The translations under genes were made by a program, and so were the position numbers. From Proteobacteria bacterium UBA4457 (lineage in GTDB: Bacteria; Pseudomonadota; Gammaproteobacteria; Ga0077536), in assembly GCA_002390205.1 (NCBI GenBank), contig DGOV01000042.1:1-14668 (forward strand): DNA of 14,668 nt, written 5' to 3'. Numbering within the stretch: the stretch's first letter is position 1; each line of letters opens with the position of its first letter. Below, piece by piece: positions 6,044-14,196 of the stretch. The notes beneath the pieces were generated by a model. The model had not been told where the DNA came from, made no database searches, and was given only the letters and a program-made list of their open reading frames with translations.

Positions 6044-9000
6044 GTATTAGAGCAGAAGATGTTGCTGGCAATTTAGATATTGTGACTGAGGGATCTCCAA
6101 TGAGGTTTGTCACCGCGGCATCCTTATTTGACGGACATGATGCAGCTATCAATGTGATGAGAAGAATGATCCAGGCTGAGGGAGTTGAAGTCATTCACTT
6201 AGGACACAATCGCTCAGTTGCCGACGTGGTTCGCGCAGCAATACAAGAAGACGCTGATGGAATTGCGATGAGTTCCTATCAAGGGGGCCATAACGAATAT
6301 TTCAAATATATGGTCGATATGCTCCGAGAAGCGGGAGCCGGACACATCCGTGTATTTGGGGGTGGCGGGGGAACAATCACCCCTGAAGAAATTGCTGAAT
6401 TGGAAGCTTACGGGGTGGAACGTATCTATCACCCTAATGATGGAATGAAAATGGGTCTAGATGGGATGATTCGTGATCTAATTGAACGCGCTAGTAAAGC
6501 ACGACAATCCTCACAACTTCCCGACTCATTGTCGATAGACGACTTCTATAGCGTGGCACGGACTTTATCTGCCCTGGAAGACTGCGTAATTGGGGAACAG
6601 AAGTTAGAAACACTCCGAAAAGAATGGAAAATGGCTTCCGGTACTACGCCTGTCATTGGTATCACAGGGACAGGTGGCGCGGGCAAAAGTAGCGTCACTG
6701 ACGAAATAATGTCTCGTTTTTGTCAATATTTTTCCGATAAGAAAATTGCAGTATTGGCGGTAGATCCTACCCGTAGAAGAACAGGTGGGGCACTGTTGGG
6801 CGATCGAATCAGGATGAATAGCCTTAGACATAAAAATCTATTTATGAGGTCGATGGCTACAAGAAGGCAGCACCTTTCGACGAGCGAGATGCTAGCTGAT
6901 GCAATTACCTTTCTGAAATCAGTTGGGTTTGACATGATTATTGTTGAAACGGCGGGCATAGGGCAGAGCGATAGTCAGATTGTTGATTTGGTGGATATCT
7001 CCGCTTACATAATGACCAGCGAATACGGGGCAGCGAGCCAACTGGAAAAAATCGACATGCTCGACTTTGCTGATGTGATTGTTTTGAACAAGTACGACAA
7101 AAGAGGAGCGGAGGATGCTCTACGAGATGTAAGAAAACAATGGAAAAGAAACCACGTCAAGTTTGATGCGACGGATGAAGAAATCCCCGTGTACCCTACT
7201 ATTGCAAGTCAGTTTAATGATCCCGGTATTTCCTGGATGTTTTCAGAACTTTGTCAAAAACTATGTACGTTAGTAGGTGATGATAGGTGGCTGGTGAATG
7301 CTGATAATGCTAACAAAGAACCTAGAGCAACAGTGCTGATCCCAGGACAAAGAGTGAGGTATCTAGCTGAGATAGCGGAACAAGGGAGAAGTATTAATTC
7401 TACGATAGAGACCATGTGTGAGAACGCCGCCCGTGCGCAATACTGTCATGCGGCCTTGCGGGAGATAGGGGATGACCTATTGCCTCTAGAGCTAGAGTCG
7501 TATTCACATTCTGCTTTAACTGAGGGGTCGGATAAATCTCTTCTGACTCTAAGGCAACGTTATAATTCTTCACTCGAAGACATGGGGGCTGAAGCACGAC
7601 AGCTCTTGTTAGCTTGGCCAGAGAGACTTTCCGGAATAACTGCTGAAGAATACAACTACGATGTGCGCGGCAAAGTTGTCACGGGGAGCAACTATAAATT
7701 AAGTCTCAGTCAACAAAAAATTCCAAAGATAGCTCCTCCAAGGTTCGACGGCTGGTCGGATCTTCTCCGATTTTTGATGAAAGAAAATTTACCTGGTGCC
7801 TATCCCTATACCGGAGGTACATTCCCTTACAGACGAGAAGGTGAAGATCCAATTAGAATGTTTGCTGGTGAAGGGACTCCTGAGCGTACAAATAGACGTT
7901 TTCATTACTTATCTGAAGGCCAACCCGCGGCCCGACTTTCTACTGCCTTTGATTCTGTTACTTTATATGGTGAGGATCCTCATGAAAGGCCAGACATTTA
8001 CGGTAAAGTGGGAAACTCCGGAGTATCCATTGCTACGGTAGATGATGCGAAAAAACTTTATTCTGGTTTCGACTTGTGCTCTCCAACTACTTCAGTTTCT
8101 ATGACTATCAATGGACCAGCACCGATTATTCTCGCTTTTTTTATGAATGCGGCGATTGATCAACAAGTAGAGAAACACCTAAAAGAGACTGGGCAATGGC
8201 CTGCTGCAGAAGAGAAAATAGCTGAAATTTTCAAAGGAAAACAGCGGCCTTCATATGTGGGGCAATTGCCACCTCAAAACAATGGTTTAGGACTTGGTTT
8301 ATTGGGCCTTTCCGGAGATCAATTGGTCGACGAGGAAACTTATCAAGAAATAAAAAACCGGACCTTAAAGTCTGTCAGAGGGACTGTCCAAGCGGATATC
8401 CTTAAAGAAGATCAAGCCCAAAATACCTGCATTTTTTCAACAGAGTTTGCAATGAAAGCTATGGGAGATATGCAGGCGTACTTTGTACAGCAAGAGATTC
8501 GAAATTTCTATAGCGTTTCAATAAGCGGATACCATATTGCCGAAGCAGGGGCAAATCCAATCTCCCAACTGGCATTTACTCTGTCTAATGGTTTCACGAT
8601 AGTGGAATACTATTTAGCTCGAGGTATGAGTATTGATGAGTTTGCGCCTAATCTTAGTTTTTTCTTTTCTAACGGAATGGATCCTGAATACACCGTAATT
8701 GGCCGAGTGGCTCGACGGATATGGGCACGAGCGATGAGAGACCGCTATGGTGCTAGCGCCAAAAGCCAACAACTTAAATATCATATTCAAACATCAGGAC
8801 GAAGTCTGCATGCTCAAGAAATAAGCTTCAACGATATTCGAACAACCTTGCAGGCTCTTTATGCGCTTCTTGATAACTGTAATAGTTTACACACCAATGC
8901 CTATGATGAAGCCATAACCACACCTACTGAGGAATCTGTGCGACGTGCTGTTGCCATTCAATTGGTTATAAATCGTGAGTTTGGCTTGAATATTTGTGAA

Positions 9001-9480
9001 AACACTTGGCAAGGGTCGTTCATTGCTAATGAACTCACGGATTTAGTTGAAGAAGCTGTCTATAAAGAGTTCGACAGTATATCTGAGCGTGGAGGTGTCT
9101 TAGGGGCGATGGATACGATGTATCAACGCTCAAAAATTCAAGATGAAAGTATGTATTACGAGCACAAAAAGCATGATGGGAGTCTTCCCTTAATAGGCGT
9201 TAATACGTTTCTTCCAAAAGAAGGGCACGAAGATGCGGTTACCGTGTTAGAACTAATGAGATCAACAGATGTCGAGAAGCAAGAGCAAATCAAATCTCTA
9301 AGAAATTTTCAATCTATCCATAACATGCAGTGTAAAGATGAGCTTGCGGCCTTACAGGAGATTGCCAGGCAACGGGGAAATGTATTCGAGAGGCTCATGA
9401 CTACAGCAAAACATGCAACTCTAGGCCAAATCTCTGGAGCCTTATATGACGTTGGTGGCGAGTATAGGCGCAACATGTAG
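6040..9480 (+). CDS. icmF: Fused isobutyryl-CoA mutase (B12 domain + G-protein chaperone + mutase)
   Basis: IcmF interconverts isobutyryl-CoA and n-butyryl-CoA by adenosylcobalamin radical chemistry; relatives also act on pivalyl-/isovaleryl-CoA. The 1146 residues show three parts. First is a B12-binding domain (about 20-150) with D31-G-H33, H33 being the cobalt ligand. Next is a MeaI-type GTPase (about 203-420) with P-loop GTGGAGKS (210-217), ETAGIG (303-308) and NKYD (350-353). Last comes the mutase barrel (about 565-1146) with PYTGGTFPYRREGEDP, AFDSVTLYG, SVSMTINGPAP and SISGYHIAEAGA. F595 and Q794 fall where isobutyryl-CoA mutases carry Phe and Gln, against Tyr and Arg in methylmalonyl-CoA mutase, so this is not an ordinary MCM. 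It is about 50 residues longer than the well-studied IcmF, the extra lying near 720-775. AGGGA precedes the ATG, which overlaps the tetR stop. Confidence 0.95.
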   Translation: MSIRAEDVAGNLDIVTEGSPMRFVTAASLFDGHDAAINVMRRMIQAEGVEVIHLGHNRSVADVVRAAIQEDADGIAMSSYQGGHNEYFKYMVDMLREAGAGHIRVFGGGGGTITPEEIAELEAYGVERIYHPNDGMKMGLDGMIRDLIERASKARQSSQLPDSLSIDDFYSVARTLSALEDCVIGEQKLETLRKEWKMASGTTPVIGITGTGGAGKSSVTDEIMSRFCQYFSDKKIAVLAVDPTRRRTGGALLGDRIRMNSLRHKNLFMRSMATRRQHLSTSEMLADAITFLKSVGFDMIIVETAGIGQSDSQIVDLVDISAYIMTSEYGAASQLEKIDMLDFADVIVLNKYDKRGAEDALRDVRKQWKRNHVKFDATDEEIPVYPTIASQFNDPGISWMFSELCQKLCTLVGDDRWLVNADNANKEPRATVLIPGQRVRYLAEIAEQGRSINSTIETMCENAARAQYCHAALREIGDDLLPLELESYSHSALTEGSDKSLLTLRQRYNSSLEDMGAEARQLLLAWPERLSGITAEEYNYDVRGKVVTGSNYKLSLSQQKIPKIAPPRFDGWSDLLRFLMKENLPGAYPYTGGTFPYRREGEDPIRMFAGEGTPERTNRRFHYLSEGQPAARLSTAFDSVTLYGEDPHERPDIYGKVGNSGVSIATVDDAKKLYSGFDLCSPTTSVSMTINGPAPIILAFFMNAAIDQQVEKHLKETGQWPAAEEKIAEIFKGKQRPSYVGQLPPQNNGLGLGLLGLSGDQLVDEETYQEIKNRTLKSVRGTVQADILKEDQAQNTCIFSTEFAMKAMGDMQAYFVQQEIRNFYSVSISGYHIAEAGANPISQLAFTLSNGFTIVEYYLARGMSIDEFAPNLSFFFSNGMDPEYTVIGRVARRIWARAMRDRYGASAKSQQLKYHIQTSGRSLHAQEISFNDIRTTLQALYALLDNCNSLHTNAYDEAITTPTEESVRRAVAIQLVINREFGLNICENTWQGSFIANELTDLVEEAVYKEFDSISERGGVLGAMDTMYQRSKIQDESMYYEHKKHDGSLPLIGVNTFLPKEGHEDAVTVLELMRSTDVEKQEQIKSLRNFQSIHNMQCKDELAALQEIARQRGNVFERLMTTAKHATLGQISGALYDVGGEYRRNM

Positions 9481-9484
9481 TCAT

Positions 9485-10306
9485 ATGTCTTTGTTCATCG
9501 ACGATCACGGACAGAAGCATGGGAGCGCTGGCTCTAACGCTAGGATTGTGTCGTTGGTGCCTAGTATTACAGAATTGCTCTTTGAACTAGGATTGGAAGA
9601 AGAAATAGTTGGTAGAACTGGGTTTTGCATTCACCCCAAAAAACAAGTTGAACGAATCCCTAAACTAGGGGGGACTAAAGATGTCGATTTGAAAAAACTG
9701 AAGGCGCTCGAGCCAACACATGTGATCCTAAATATAGACGAAAACACTTTAGCAACTTTTAATTTGATTAGTAAATTTGTCCAAAATATTATTGTCACAC
9801 ACCCTAACGCTCCCGAAGATAATATAAAATTGTATCGATTAATTGGTGGGGTTTTTGACCGTTCTCAAATGGCTGAATCTCTGGTGGGGCAACTTGAACA
9901 AAAACTATTGCGCCTTCAACTGAATCAAAAACACTTGCCGCAGAGGAAAATTCTTTATTTGATTTGGAAGAAACCGTGGATGTCTGTGAATAAAGACACG
10001 TATATCGCAAACATGTTAAAGCTCATAAACTGCAGAGTAGTAACATATAGATGCGAGGCTAGATATCCAACATGCAGCTTGGAGTCGCTACTTTCATATG
10101 AGACTGATATGTGCCTGTTAAGTAGTGAACCGTACCCATTTAAGAGCAAACACATTGTGGAACTCGAGTCCCTTTTAAACCTATTTGATAAAGTACGATT
10201 GGTCGATGGAGAAATGTTTTCGTGGTACGGAAGCCGTGCTATTTTAGCTCTCGATTATTTAGAGTCATTGAACCAAGATTGGCTTGCTCGGGAAACGCGT
10301 TTATGA
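9485..10306 (+). CDS. BtuF-like helical-backbone receptor protein without signal peptide
   Basis: This protein of 273 residues has the fold of periplasmic vitamin B12/metal-chelate binding proteins. It opens with RIVSLVPSITELLFELG (20-36), then VGRTGFCIHP (42-51), LGGTKDVDLKKLKALEPTHVI (61-81), the IWKKPWMSVNKDTYIANML region (160-178) and SWYGSRAILALDYL (246-259). Unlike true BtuF it has no hydrophobic leader or lipobox. The first 19 residues are polar, so it should stay in the cytosol. No ABC permease or ATPase genes adjoin. It starts 4 bases after icmF and overlaps the next gene by 4 (ATGA). A role in holding or delivering cobalamin to IcmF is a reasonable guess, not shown. An in-frame ATG at 9446 inside icmF, with GGAG upstream, is an alternative start; it also gives no signal peptide. 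Confidence 0.82.
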   Translation: MSLFIDDHGQKHGSAGSNARIVSLVPSITELLFELGLEEEIVGRTGFCIHPKKQVERIPKLGGTKDVDLKKLKALEPTHVILNIDENTLATFNLISKFVQNIIVTHPNAPEDNIKLYRLIGGVFDRSQMAESLVGQLEQKLLRLQLNQKHLPQRKILYLIWKKPWMSVNKDTYIANMLKLINCRVVTYRCEARYPTCSLESLLSYETDMCLLSSEPYPFKSKHIVELESLLNLFDKVRLVDGEMFSWYGSRAILALDYLESLNQDWLARETRL

Positions 10307-10485
10307 AAATAACATCGCCATGTATCAATCTATGTGTGATTGAAGATGAACGGTGTGCTGGATGCCTACGAACGAGCGCAGAAATCTCCAATTGGCTGTT
10401 ATATTCCGAAACAGAAAGAGCTATCGTTATGAGGCAACTTAGAGATAGGAAGAGACAAAAGCTGGAATTAAACTTGTCGAAATAA
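10303..10485 (+). CDS. Small DUF1289-family four-cysteine protein
   Basis: This is a 60-residue protein. The order SPCINLC then CAGCLRTSAEISNW matches the DUF1289 family, whose function is unknown. Four cysteines (C7, C11, C18, C21; C-x3-C-x6-C-x2-C) could bind zinc or an iron-sulfur cluster. The C-terminal half is charged and helical (MRQLRDRKRQKLEL). The ATG at 10303 overlaps the stop of the BtuF-like gene (ATGA), so the two are translationally coupled. A longer reading frame from 10222 would run through the upstream gene and lose the family N-terminus. Its presence beside B12 genes may be functional or just genomic habit. Confidence 0.85.
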   Translation: MKITSPCINLCVIEDERCAGCLRTSAEISNWLLYSETERAIVMRQLRDRKRQKLELNLSK

Positions 10486-10518
10486 ATGGCATTAACATAT
10501 TAAAGAGGGAATTTAGAG

Positions 10519-11310
10519 ATGGATTTTGAAACCATAACATTTGAACGCGACGGTGCAGTTGCGATAATCACGTTAAATAGGCCCGATGCTGCAAACAGCT
10601 TGAATGCCAAGATGTCAGAAGAGCTGGTTAAAATAGCTACCCATTGTGACTCCAATTCTGACATTCGGGCGGTAGTGTTTACTGGTGCCGGAAAAATGTT
10701 TTCGGCCGGCGGTGACCTCCATTCCTTTGCAGCGGAAGGTGACGGAATGGCTGAGTATATGCGTTATGCAACAGCAGGATTGCACGCTGCAGTATCTCGC
10801 TTTGCTAGAATGAATGCTCCTTTCTTAGTTGCTGTAAACGGTGTCGCTGCAGGGGCCGGATTTTCTATGGCAATTACCGGCGATATGGTTTTTGCCGCTG
10901 ATACTGCGAAATTCACAGAAGCGTACACTAAAGCTGGCGTTTCACCGGACGGAAGTAGTACTTGGTTTCTGCCCCGTCTAATAGGCAAAGTGAAAGCAAT
11001 GCAATTAATTATGATGAACGATGTGCTGACCGCGGAACAGGCGCTTGATTGGGGGCTTATCAATGAGGTGGTTCCTGCGGATAAATTGATGTCTCGAGTA
11101 ATGGAAGTAGCTCATCAGCTTGCCAAAGGTCCGACTTTGGCTTACGGCGAAGCAAAACGATTGGTTGTCGACAGCTTGAGCAATGGATTAGAGACGCAAA
11201 TGGAATTAGAGACTCGTGCCATTTCGGGATTAGCGAGGGCGTCCAAAGACACCCAAGAAGGTATTGCCGCTTTTGTCGGGAAGAGAAGCCCCGATTTTAA
11301 AGGACATTAG
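10519..11310 (+). CDS. Enoyl-CoA hydratase/isomerase family protein, isomerase (PaaG/ECI)-like
   Basis: This is a crotonase-fold enzyme of 263 residues acting on CoA thioesters. The oxyanion-hole segments are FSAGGDL (61-67) and GVAAGAGF (108-115). The two catalytic glutamates of true enoyl-CoA hydratase are absent: the first position reads S in AGAGFSMA, the second Y in FTEAYTKAG. Instead D144 in SPDGSSTWFLPRLIG sits where PaaG and enoyl-CoA isomerases hold their acidic base. A double-bond isomerase (or epoxyacyl-CoA isomerase) is therefore more likely than a hydratase. GAGGGA lies 8 bases before the ATG. It follows the DUF1289 gene by 33 bases and precedes the reductase gene by 5, in the same run. 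Confidence 0.9.
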   Translation: MDFETITFERDGAVAIITLNRPDAANSLNAKMSEELVKIATHCDSNSDIRAVVFTGAGKMFSAGGDLHSFAAEGDGMAEYMRYATAGLHAAVSRFARMNAPFLVAVNGVAAGAGFSMAITGDMVFAADTAKFTEAYTKAGVSPDGSSTWFLPRLIGKVKAMQLIMMNDVLTAEQALDWGLINEVVPADKLMSRVMEVAHQLAKGPTLAYGEAKRLVVDSLSNGLETQMELETRAISGLARASKDTQEGIAAFVGKRSPDFKGH

Positions 11311-11315
11311 ACTTC

Positions 11316-12323
11316 ATGAAAGCGCTAGTCCTTAGGGAAATTGGTGGGCCGGATAACCTCTCGATAGAAACGATTGAGACACCCACGCCGGGCAAAGGAC
11401 AGGTGAGAGTCAAGCTTGAAGCAGCTGCACTTAATCGTCGTGATGTTTGGATAACTCTGGGCCAATATCCCAAAATAACCTTTCCTTGTGTTGCTGGTTC
11501 AGACGGAGCCGGTATAGTCGATGCTGTTGGAGAGAATGTATCTGATGCCTTAATAGGCAATGAAGTTGTTATTTACCCTGCATTGGACTGGGGAGAAGAT
11601 CCACTGTGCGGTGGAAAAGAATTTAGAGTGCTCGGAATGCCAGACCAAGGCACTTTTGCTGAATATATCTGTGTTCCCGTGGAGTCCATATCCGCGAAGC
11701 CGAAACATTTGAGTTGGGCCGAGGCAGCGGCTATCCCCCTCGCCGGTTTGACAGCTTGGAGAGCCGTTGTCACACACGGAGAGGTTAAGGCAGGCCAAAA
11801 AGTTCTTGTTACGGGAATTGGCGGTGGGGCCGCAGGGTTTGCCTTAAGATGGGCGCTAGCCAAGGGTGCTGAAGTAGTCTGTACTTCAAGCAGTCAAGAT
11901 AAAATTGAGGCCGCTTGTCGGTTAGGCGCTCGTGCTGGTTATGATTACACCGATGTTAACTGGGTCAAGCAACTTAAGGCTGAAGTCGGTAGTGTCGACT
12001 TAGTGATTGATAGTGCTGGAGGAGATGGCATGCCTCAAGTCCTTGATTCATTAAAAAACGGCGGTCGGTATGTCTTTTTTGGCGCGACAAGAGGAAATTG
12101 CTCTTCGGGTTTGAATATGGCGAAGCTGTTTTTTAAACAGATTCGAATTCAAGGCACGACGATGGGCATGCCCGGGGAATTCAAGGAGATGATGGATTTC
12201 GTGTCTGAAAACAAAATAAGACCAGTGATAGATAGTGTTTATACCTTTACAGATGGCATAACAGCGCATCAGAGAATGTTAGATTCAGAACAAATGGGCA
12301 AACTAGTGATAACCTTTGACTAA
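11316..12323 (+). CDS. MDR-superfamily NAD(P)H-dependent oxidoreductase (quinone-oxidoreductase-like)
   Basis: This is a medium-chain dehydrogenase/reductase of 335 residues, with the GroES-like N-terminal half (about 1-125) starting MKALVLREIGGPDNL and a Rossmann half with the nucleotide loop GIGGGAAGFA (about 168-177). The catalytic zinc ligands of alcohol dehydrogenases are not in place (FPCVAGSDGAG where zinc enzymes read a His-Glu pair), and the four-Cys structural zinc site is missing. This points to a zinc-free reductase, such as those reducing enoyl-CoA, enones or quinones. The segment DWGEDPLCGGKEFRVLG is typical of a common bacterial subgroup of unknown substrate. In this setting, reduction of an enoyl-CoA or of a ketone/enone intermediate is a fair guess. 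AAGGA in the end of the crotonase gene serves as its ribosome site. Confidence 0.88.
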   Translation: MKALVLREIGGPDNLSIETIETPTPGKGQVRVKLEAAALNRRDVWITLGQYPKITFPCVAGSDGAGIVDAVGENVSDALIGNEVVIYPALDWGEDPLCGGKEFRVLGMPDQGTFAEYICVPVESISAKPKHLSWAEAAAIPLAGLTAWRAVVTHGEVKAGQKVLVTGIGGGAAGFALRWALAKGAEVVCTSSSQDKIEAACRLGARAGYDYTDVNWVKQLKAEVGSVDLVIDSAGGDGMPQVLDSLKNGGRYVFFGATRGNCSSGLNMAKLFFKQIRIQGTTMGMPGEFKEMMDFVSENKIRPVIDSVYTFTDGITAHQRMLDSEQMGKLVITFD

Positions 12324-12381
12324 TTAACTGGATGAGTAGGCTACCGAAGGAATTGAGATACGGGAGATATGAGAGGTTAGT

Positions 12382-13176
12382 ATGGGCGAAGAATTCGAAA
12401 CTATATTGATTGAAAGACCTAGTCCGCACGTTATGGTTCTTAAATTCAACAGGCCTGAACGTGCTAACGCGATGAATACTCAAATGGGCTTAGACTTAAG
12501 ACAGGTTTTTTTGGATCTCTATGTGGATACAAACGATGTTCGCTGTCTCGTGGTTACAGGTGCGGGAGAAAAAATATTCAGCGCTGGAGGAGATTTAAAG
12601 GATCGACACGGCATGACTGAAAGACAGTGGAAAGCGCAGCATGCCATTTTTGAACAAATGGTACGTCTTATGAAAGATTGTCCTGTCCCTATAATTGGTG
12701 CAGTTAATGGTCCGGCTTACGGAGGTGGATGTGAATTCGCCTTGGGTTGTGACTTTTTATATGCCTCTGAGAGTGCACGTTTCGCACTTACGGAAATTAC
12801 CTTAGGTATTATGCCTGGAGCGGGAGGCACCTTAAATCTACCTCATGCAGTAGGAGAAAGGCGTGCCCGTGAATTAATATATACGGGAAAGCCTTTTAGT
12901 GCGAAAGAAGCTTACGATTGGGGATTGGTGAATGAAGTTTTCCCACTAAAAGAACTTATGTATCAGACATTAAAATGTGCAGAAACGGTCGCCAACAATG
13001 CGCCTTTGTCAGTAAGGCAAGCCAAAAAATCGATCAGTGTGTCTATGCAGGCGGATAGAAGTACAGGGTATATGTATGAACTGGAGGCTTATAATCAAAT
13101 GATTCCAACGAATGATCGGAATGAGGGAATTGCTGCTTTTAACGAAAAGCGTAAGCCAAAATTCACAGGGACATGA
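12382..13176 (+). CDS. Enoyl-CoA hydratase (crotonase) with complete hydratase active site
   Basis: This is a crotonase-family enzyme of 264 residues that should hydrate a 2-enoyl-CoA to a 3-hydroxyacyl-CoA. Both catalytic glutamates are present: E118 in GGGCEFALGCD and E138 in FALTEITLG, followed by IMPGAGGT (143-150). The oxyanion-hole parts are FSAGGDL (66-72) and GPAYGGG (110-116). RARELIYTGKPFSAKEAYDWGLVNEV resembles the AUH-like (methylglutaconyl-CoA hydratase) and general hydratases. With an HMG-CoA-lyase-type gene 6 bases downstream, 3-methylglutaconyl-CoA or a related branched enoyl-CoA is a plausible substrate, but this is inference from context. The ATG is set by GAGAGG 5 bases before. 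A 58-base gap separates it from the reductase gene. Confidence 0.92.
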   Translation: MGEEFETILIERPSPHVMVLKFNRPERANAMNTQMGLDLRQVFLDLYVDTNDVRCLVVTGAGEKIFSAGGDLKDRHGMTERQWKAQHAIFEQMVRLMKDCPVPIIGAVNGPAYGGGCEFALGCDFLYASESARFALTEITLGIMPGAGGTLNLPHAVGERRARELIYTGKPFSAKEAYDWGLVNEVFPLKELMYQTLKCAETVANNAPLSVRQAKKSISVSMQADRSTGYMYELEAYNQMIPTNDRNEGIAAFNEKRKPKFTGT

Positions 13177-13182
13177 AACTTC

Positions 13183-14133
13183 ATGAAGATCTCAAATAAT
13201 ATGTCGAACAATGTTTGGGTTCGAGAAGTGGGGACCAGGGATGGACTGCAGAGTATAGATACTATTTTCACTACAGACTCAAAAGTTGAATGGATAAAAC
13301 AAGAAGCTGCTGCTGGAATTCCTGAAATCGAGGTCGGTTCATTCGTCCCCGCAAAATTGCTGCCTCAATTAGCTGATACGACCGATGTCATATTAGAAAC
13401 CTGTAAGATTAATGGTTTGAGAGTGTCGGCACTTGTTCCGAATTTTCGCGGTGCAATTGATGGCATGGTTTCAGGAGTTCATCAATTAAATTACGTTTTG
13501 TCGGTTTCAGAAGCGCATAGTCAGGCAAATACAAGAAAAACAGTTGACGAGGCGGTATTGGATTTCAGCCGGATTGTCAGTTATCGAAAAGATAATCCCG
13601 AATACCACCATGTTCTTGTCGGAGCTGGTTTAGCTACAGCATTTGGTTGCACTATAGCCGGTCAAATTGATGAGAATGATGTACTGAATACATTAGAAGC
13701 CCTTCTCGAATTTTCACCTGATGAAGTAGTAGTTGCGGACACAGTGGGTTTTGCGAATCCAACTCAATGTCGCAGGATTTTCAAGCAAGTGCTTGCTATG
13801 ACGGGGAATATTCCAGTGAGTGCACATTTCCACGATACTCGAGGATTGGGGCTGGCTAATGTCGCTGCAGCTTTAGATGTAGGCGTTAGAAGATTTGATG
13901 CGTCGCTCGGTGGATTAGGAGGCTGTCCTTATGCCCCTGGTGCAAGCGGGAACGTCGTGACCGAAGACTTGGTCTTCATGTTGGACGCCATGGGCATGGA
14001 TACAGGGATCTCATTGGACAAACTATTGCTCGCTCGAACGTTCATGGAAAGCAATCTAAATGGCGAAGTTACGAAAGGTGCATTTGTACATGCCGGGTTC
14101 CCCAAAGGGTTCAAGCCAGAAAGTGTCTTTTAA
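13183..14133 (+). CDS. HMG-CoA lyase family protein
   Basis: This is a TIM-barrel lyase of 316 residues. The family cleaves 3-hydroxy-3-methylglutaryl-CoA to acetoacetate and acetyl-CoA, the last step of leucine-type breakdown. Active-site residues of HMG-CoA lyase can be placed: R19-D20 in VGTRDGLQ, E50 in EIEVGSF, the metal histidines H215 and H217 in SAHFHDTRG, C248 in GGLGGCPYAPGASGN (243-257), N257 and E261. It departs from classical enzymes in VGTRD (usually VGPRD) and EVGSFVPAK (usually EVTSFV-PK), so a related 3-hydroxy-3-alkyl acyl-CoA is possible. Nothing here looks like homocitrate or isopropylmalate synthase. The ATG at 13183 is used; an in-frame ATG at 13201 would also keep the whole domain. 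No methylcrotonyl-CoA carboxylase genes are in the window. Confidence 0.88.
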   Translation: MKISNNMSNNVWVREVGTRDGLQSIDTIFTTDSKVEWIKQEAAAGIPEIEVGSFVPAKLLPQLADTTDVILETCKINGLRVSALVPNFRGAIDGMVSGVHQLNYVLSVSEAHSQANTRKTVDEAVLDFSRIVSYRKDNPEYHHVLVGAGLATAFGCTIAGQIDENDVLNTLEALLEFSPDEVVVADTVGFANPTQCRRIFKQVLAMTGNIPVSAHFHDTRGLGLANVAAALDVGVRRFDASLGGLGGCPYAPGASGNVVTEDLVFMLDAMGMDTGISLDKLLLARTFMESNLNGEVTKGAFVHAGFPKGFKPESVF

Positions 14134-14144
14134 AAAAGTAAATA

Positions 14145-14173
14145 ATTCATGCTTAGCTCATTAAGTCATGAAT
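14145..14173. other. Inverted repeat (stem-loop) between the lyase and monooxygenase genes
   Basis: ATTCATG-CTTA at 14145-14155 pairs with TAAG-T-CATGAAT at 14162-14173. This gives an 11-base stem with one bulged T and a 6-base loop (GCTCAT). It lies 12 bases after the lyase stop and 24 before the monooxygenase start. On the + strand it is not followed by a T-run, so it is not a normal intrinsic terminator. On the - strand the A-rich stretch before it would read as a T-rich tail. It could be an operator for a regulator, or an RNA processing or stability hairpin. Confidence 0.45.
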
Positions 14174-14196
14174 GTAAGAAATGTGGGAGATAGGGT

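Noticed and set aside
6040..9480. Methylmalonyl-CoA mutase
   Set aside because: The order of domains (B12-binding, GTPase, mutase) and Phe/Gln at the specificity positions fit IcmF rather than MCM.
14145..14173. Rho-independent terminator of the lyase gene
   Set aside because: The stem is AT-rich with a bulge and is followed by GTAAGAAATG, not a T-run, on the + strand.
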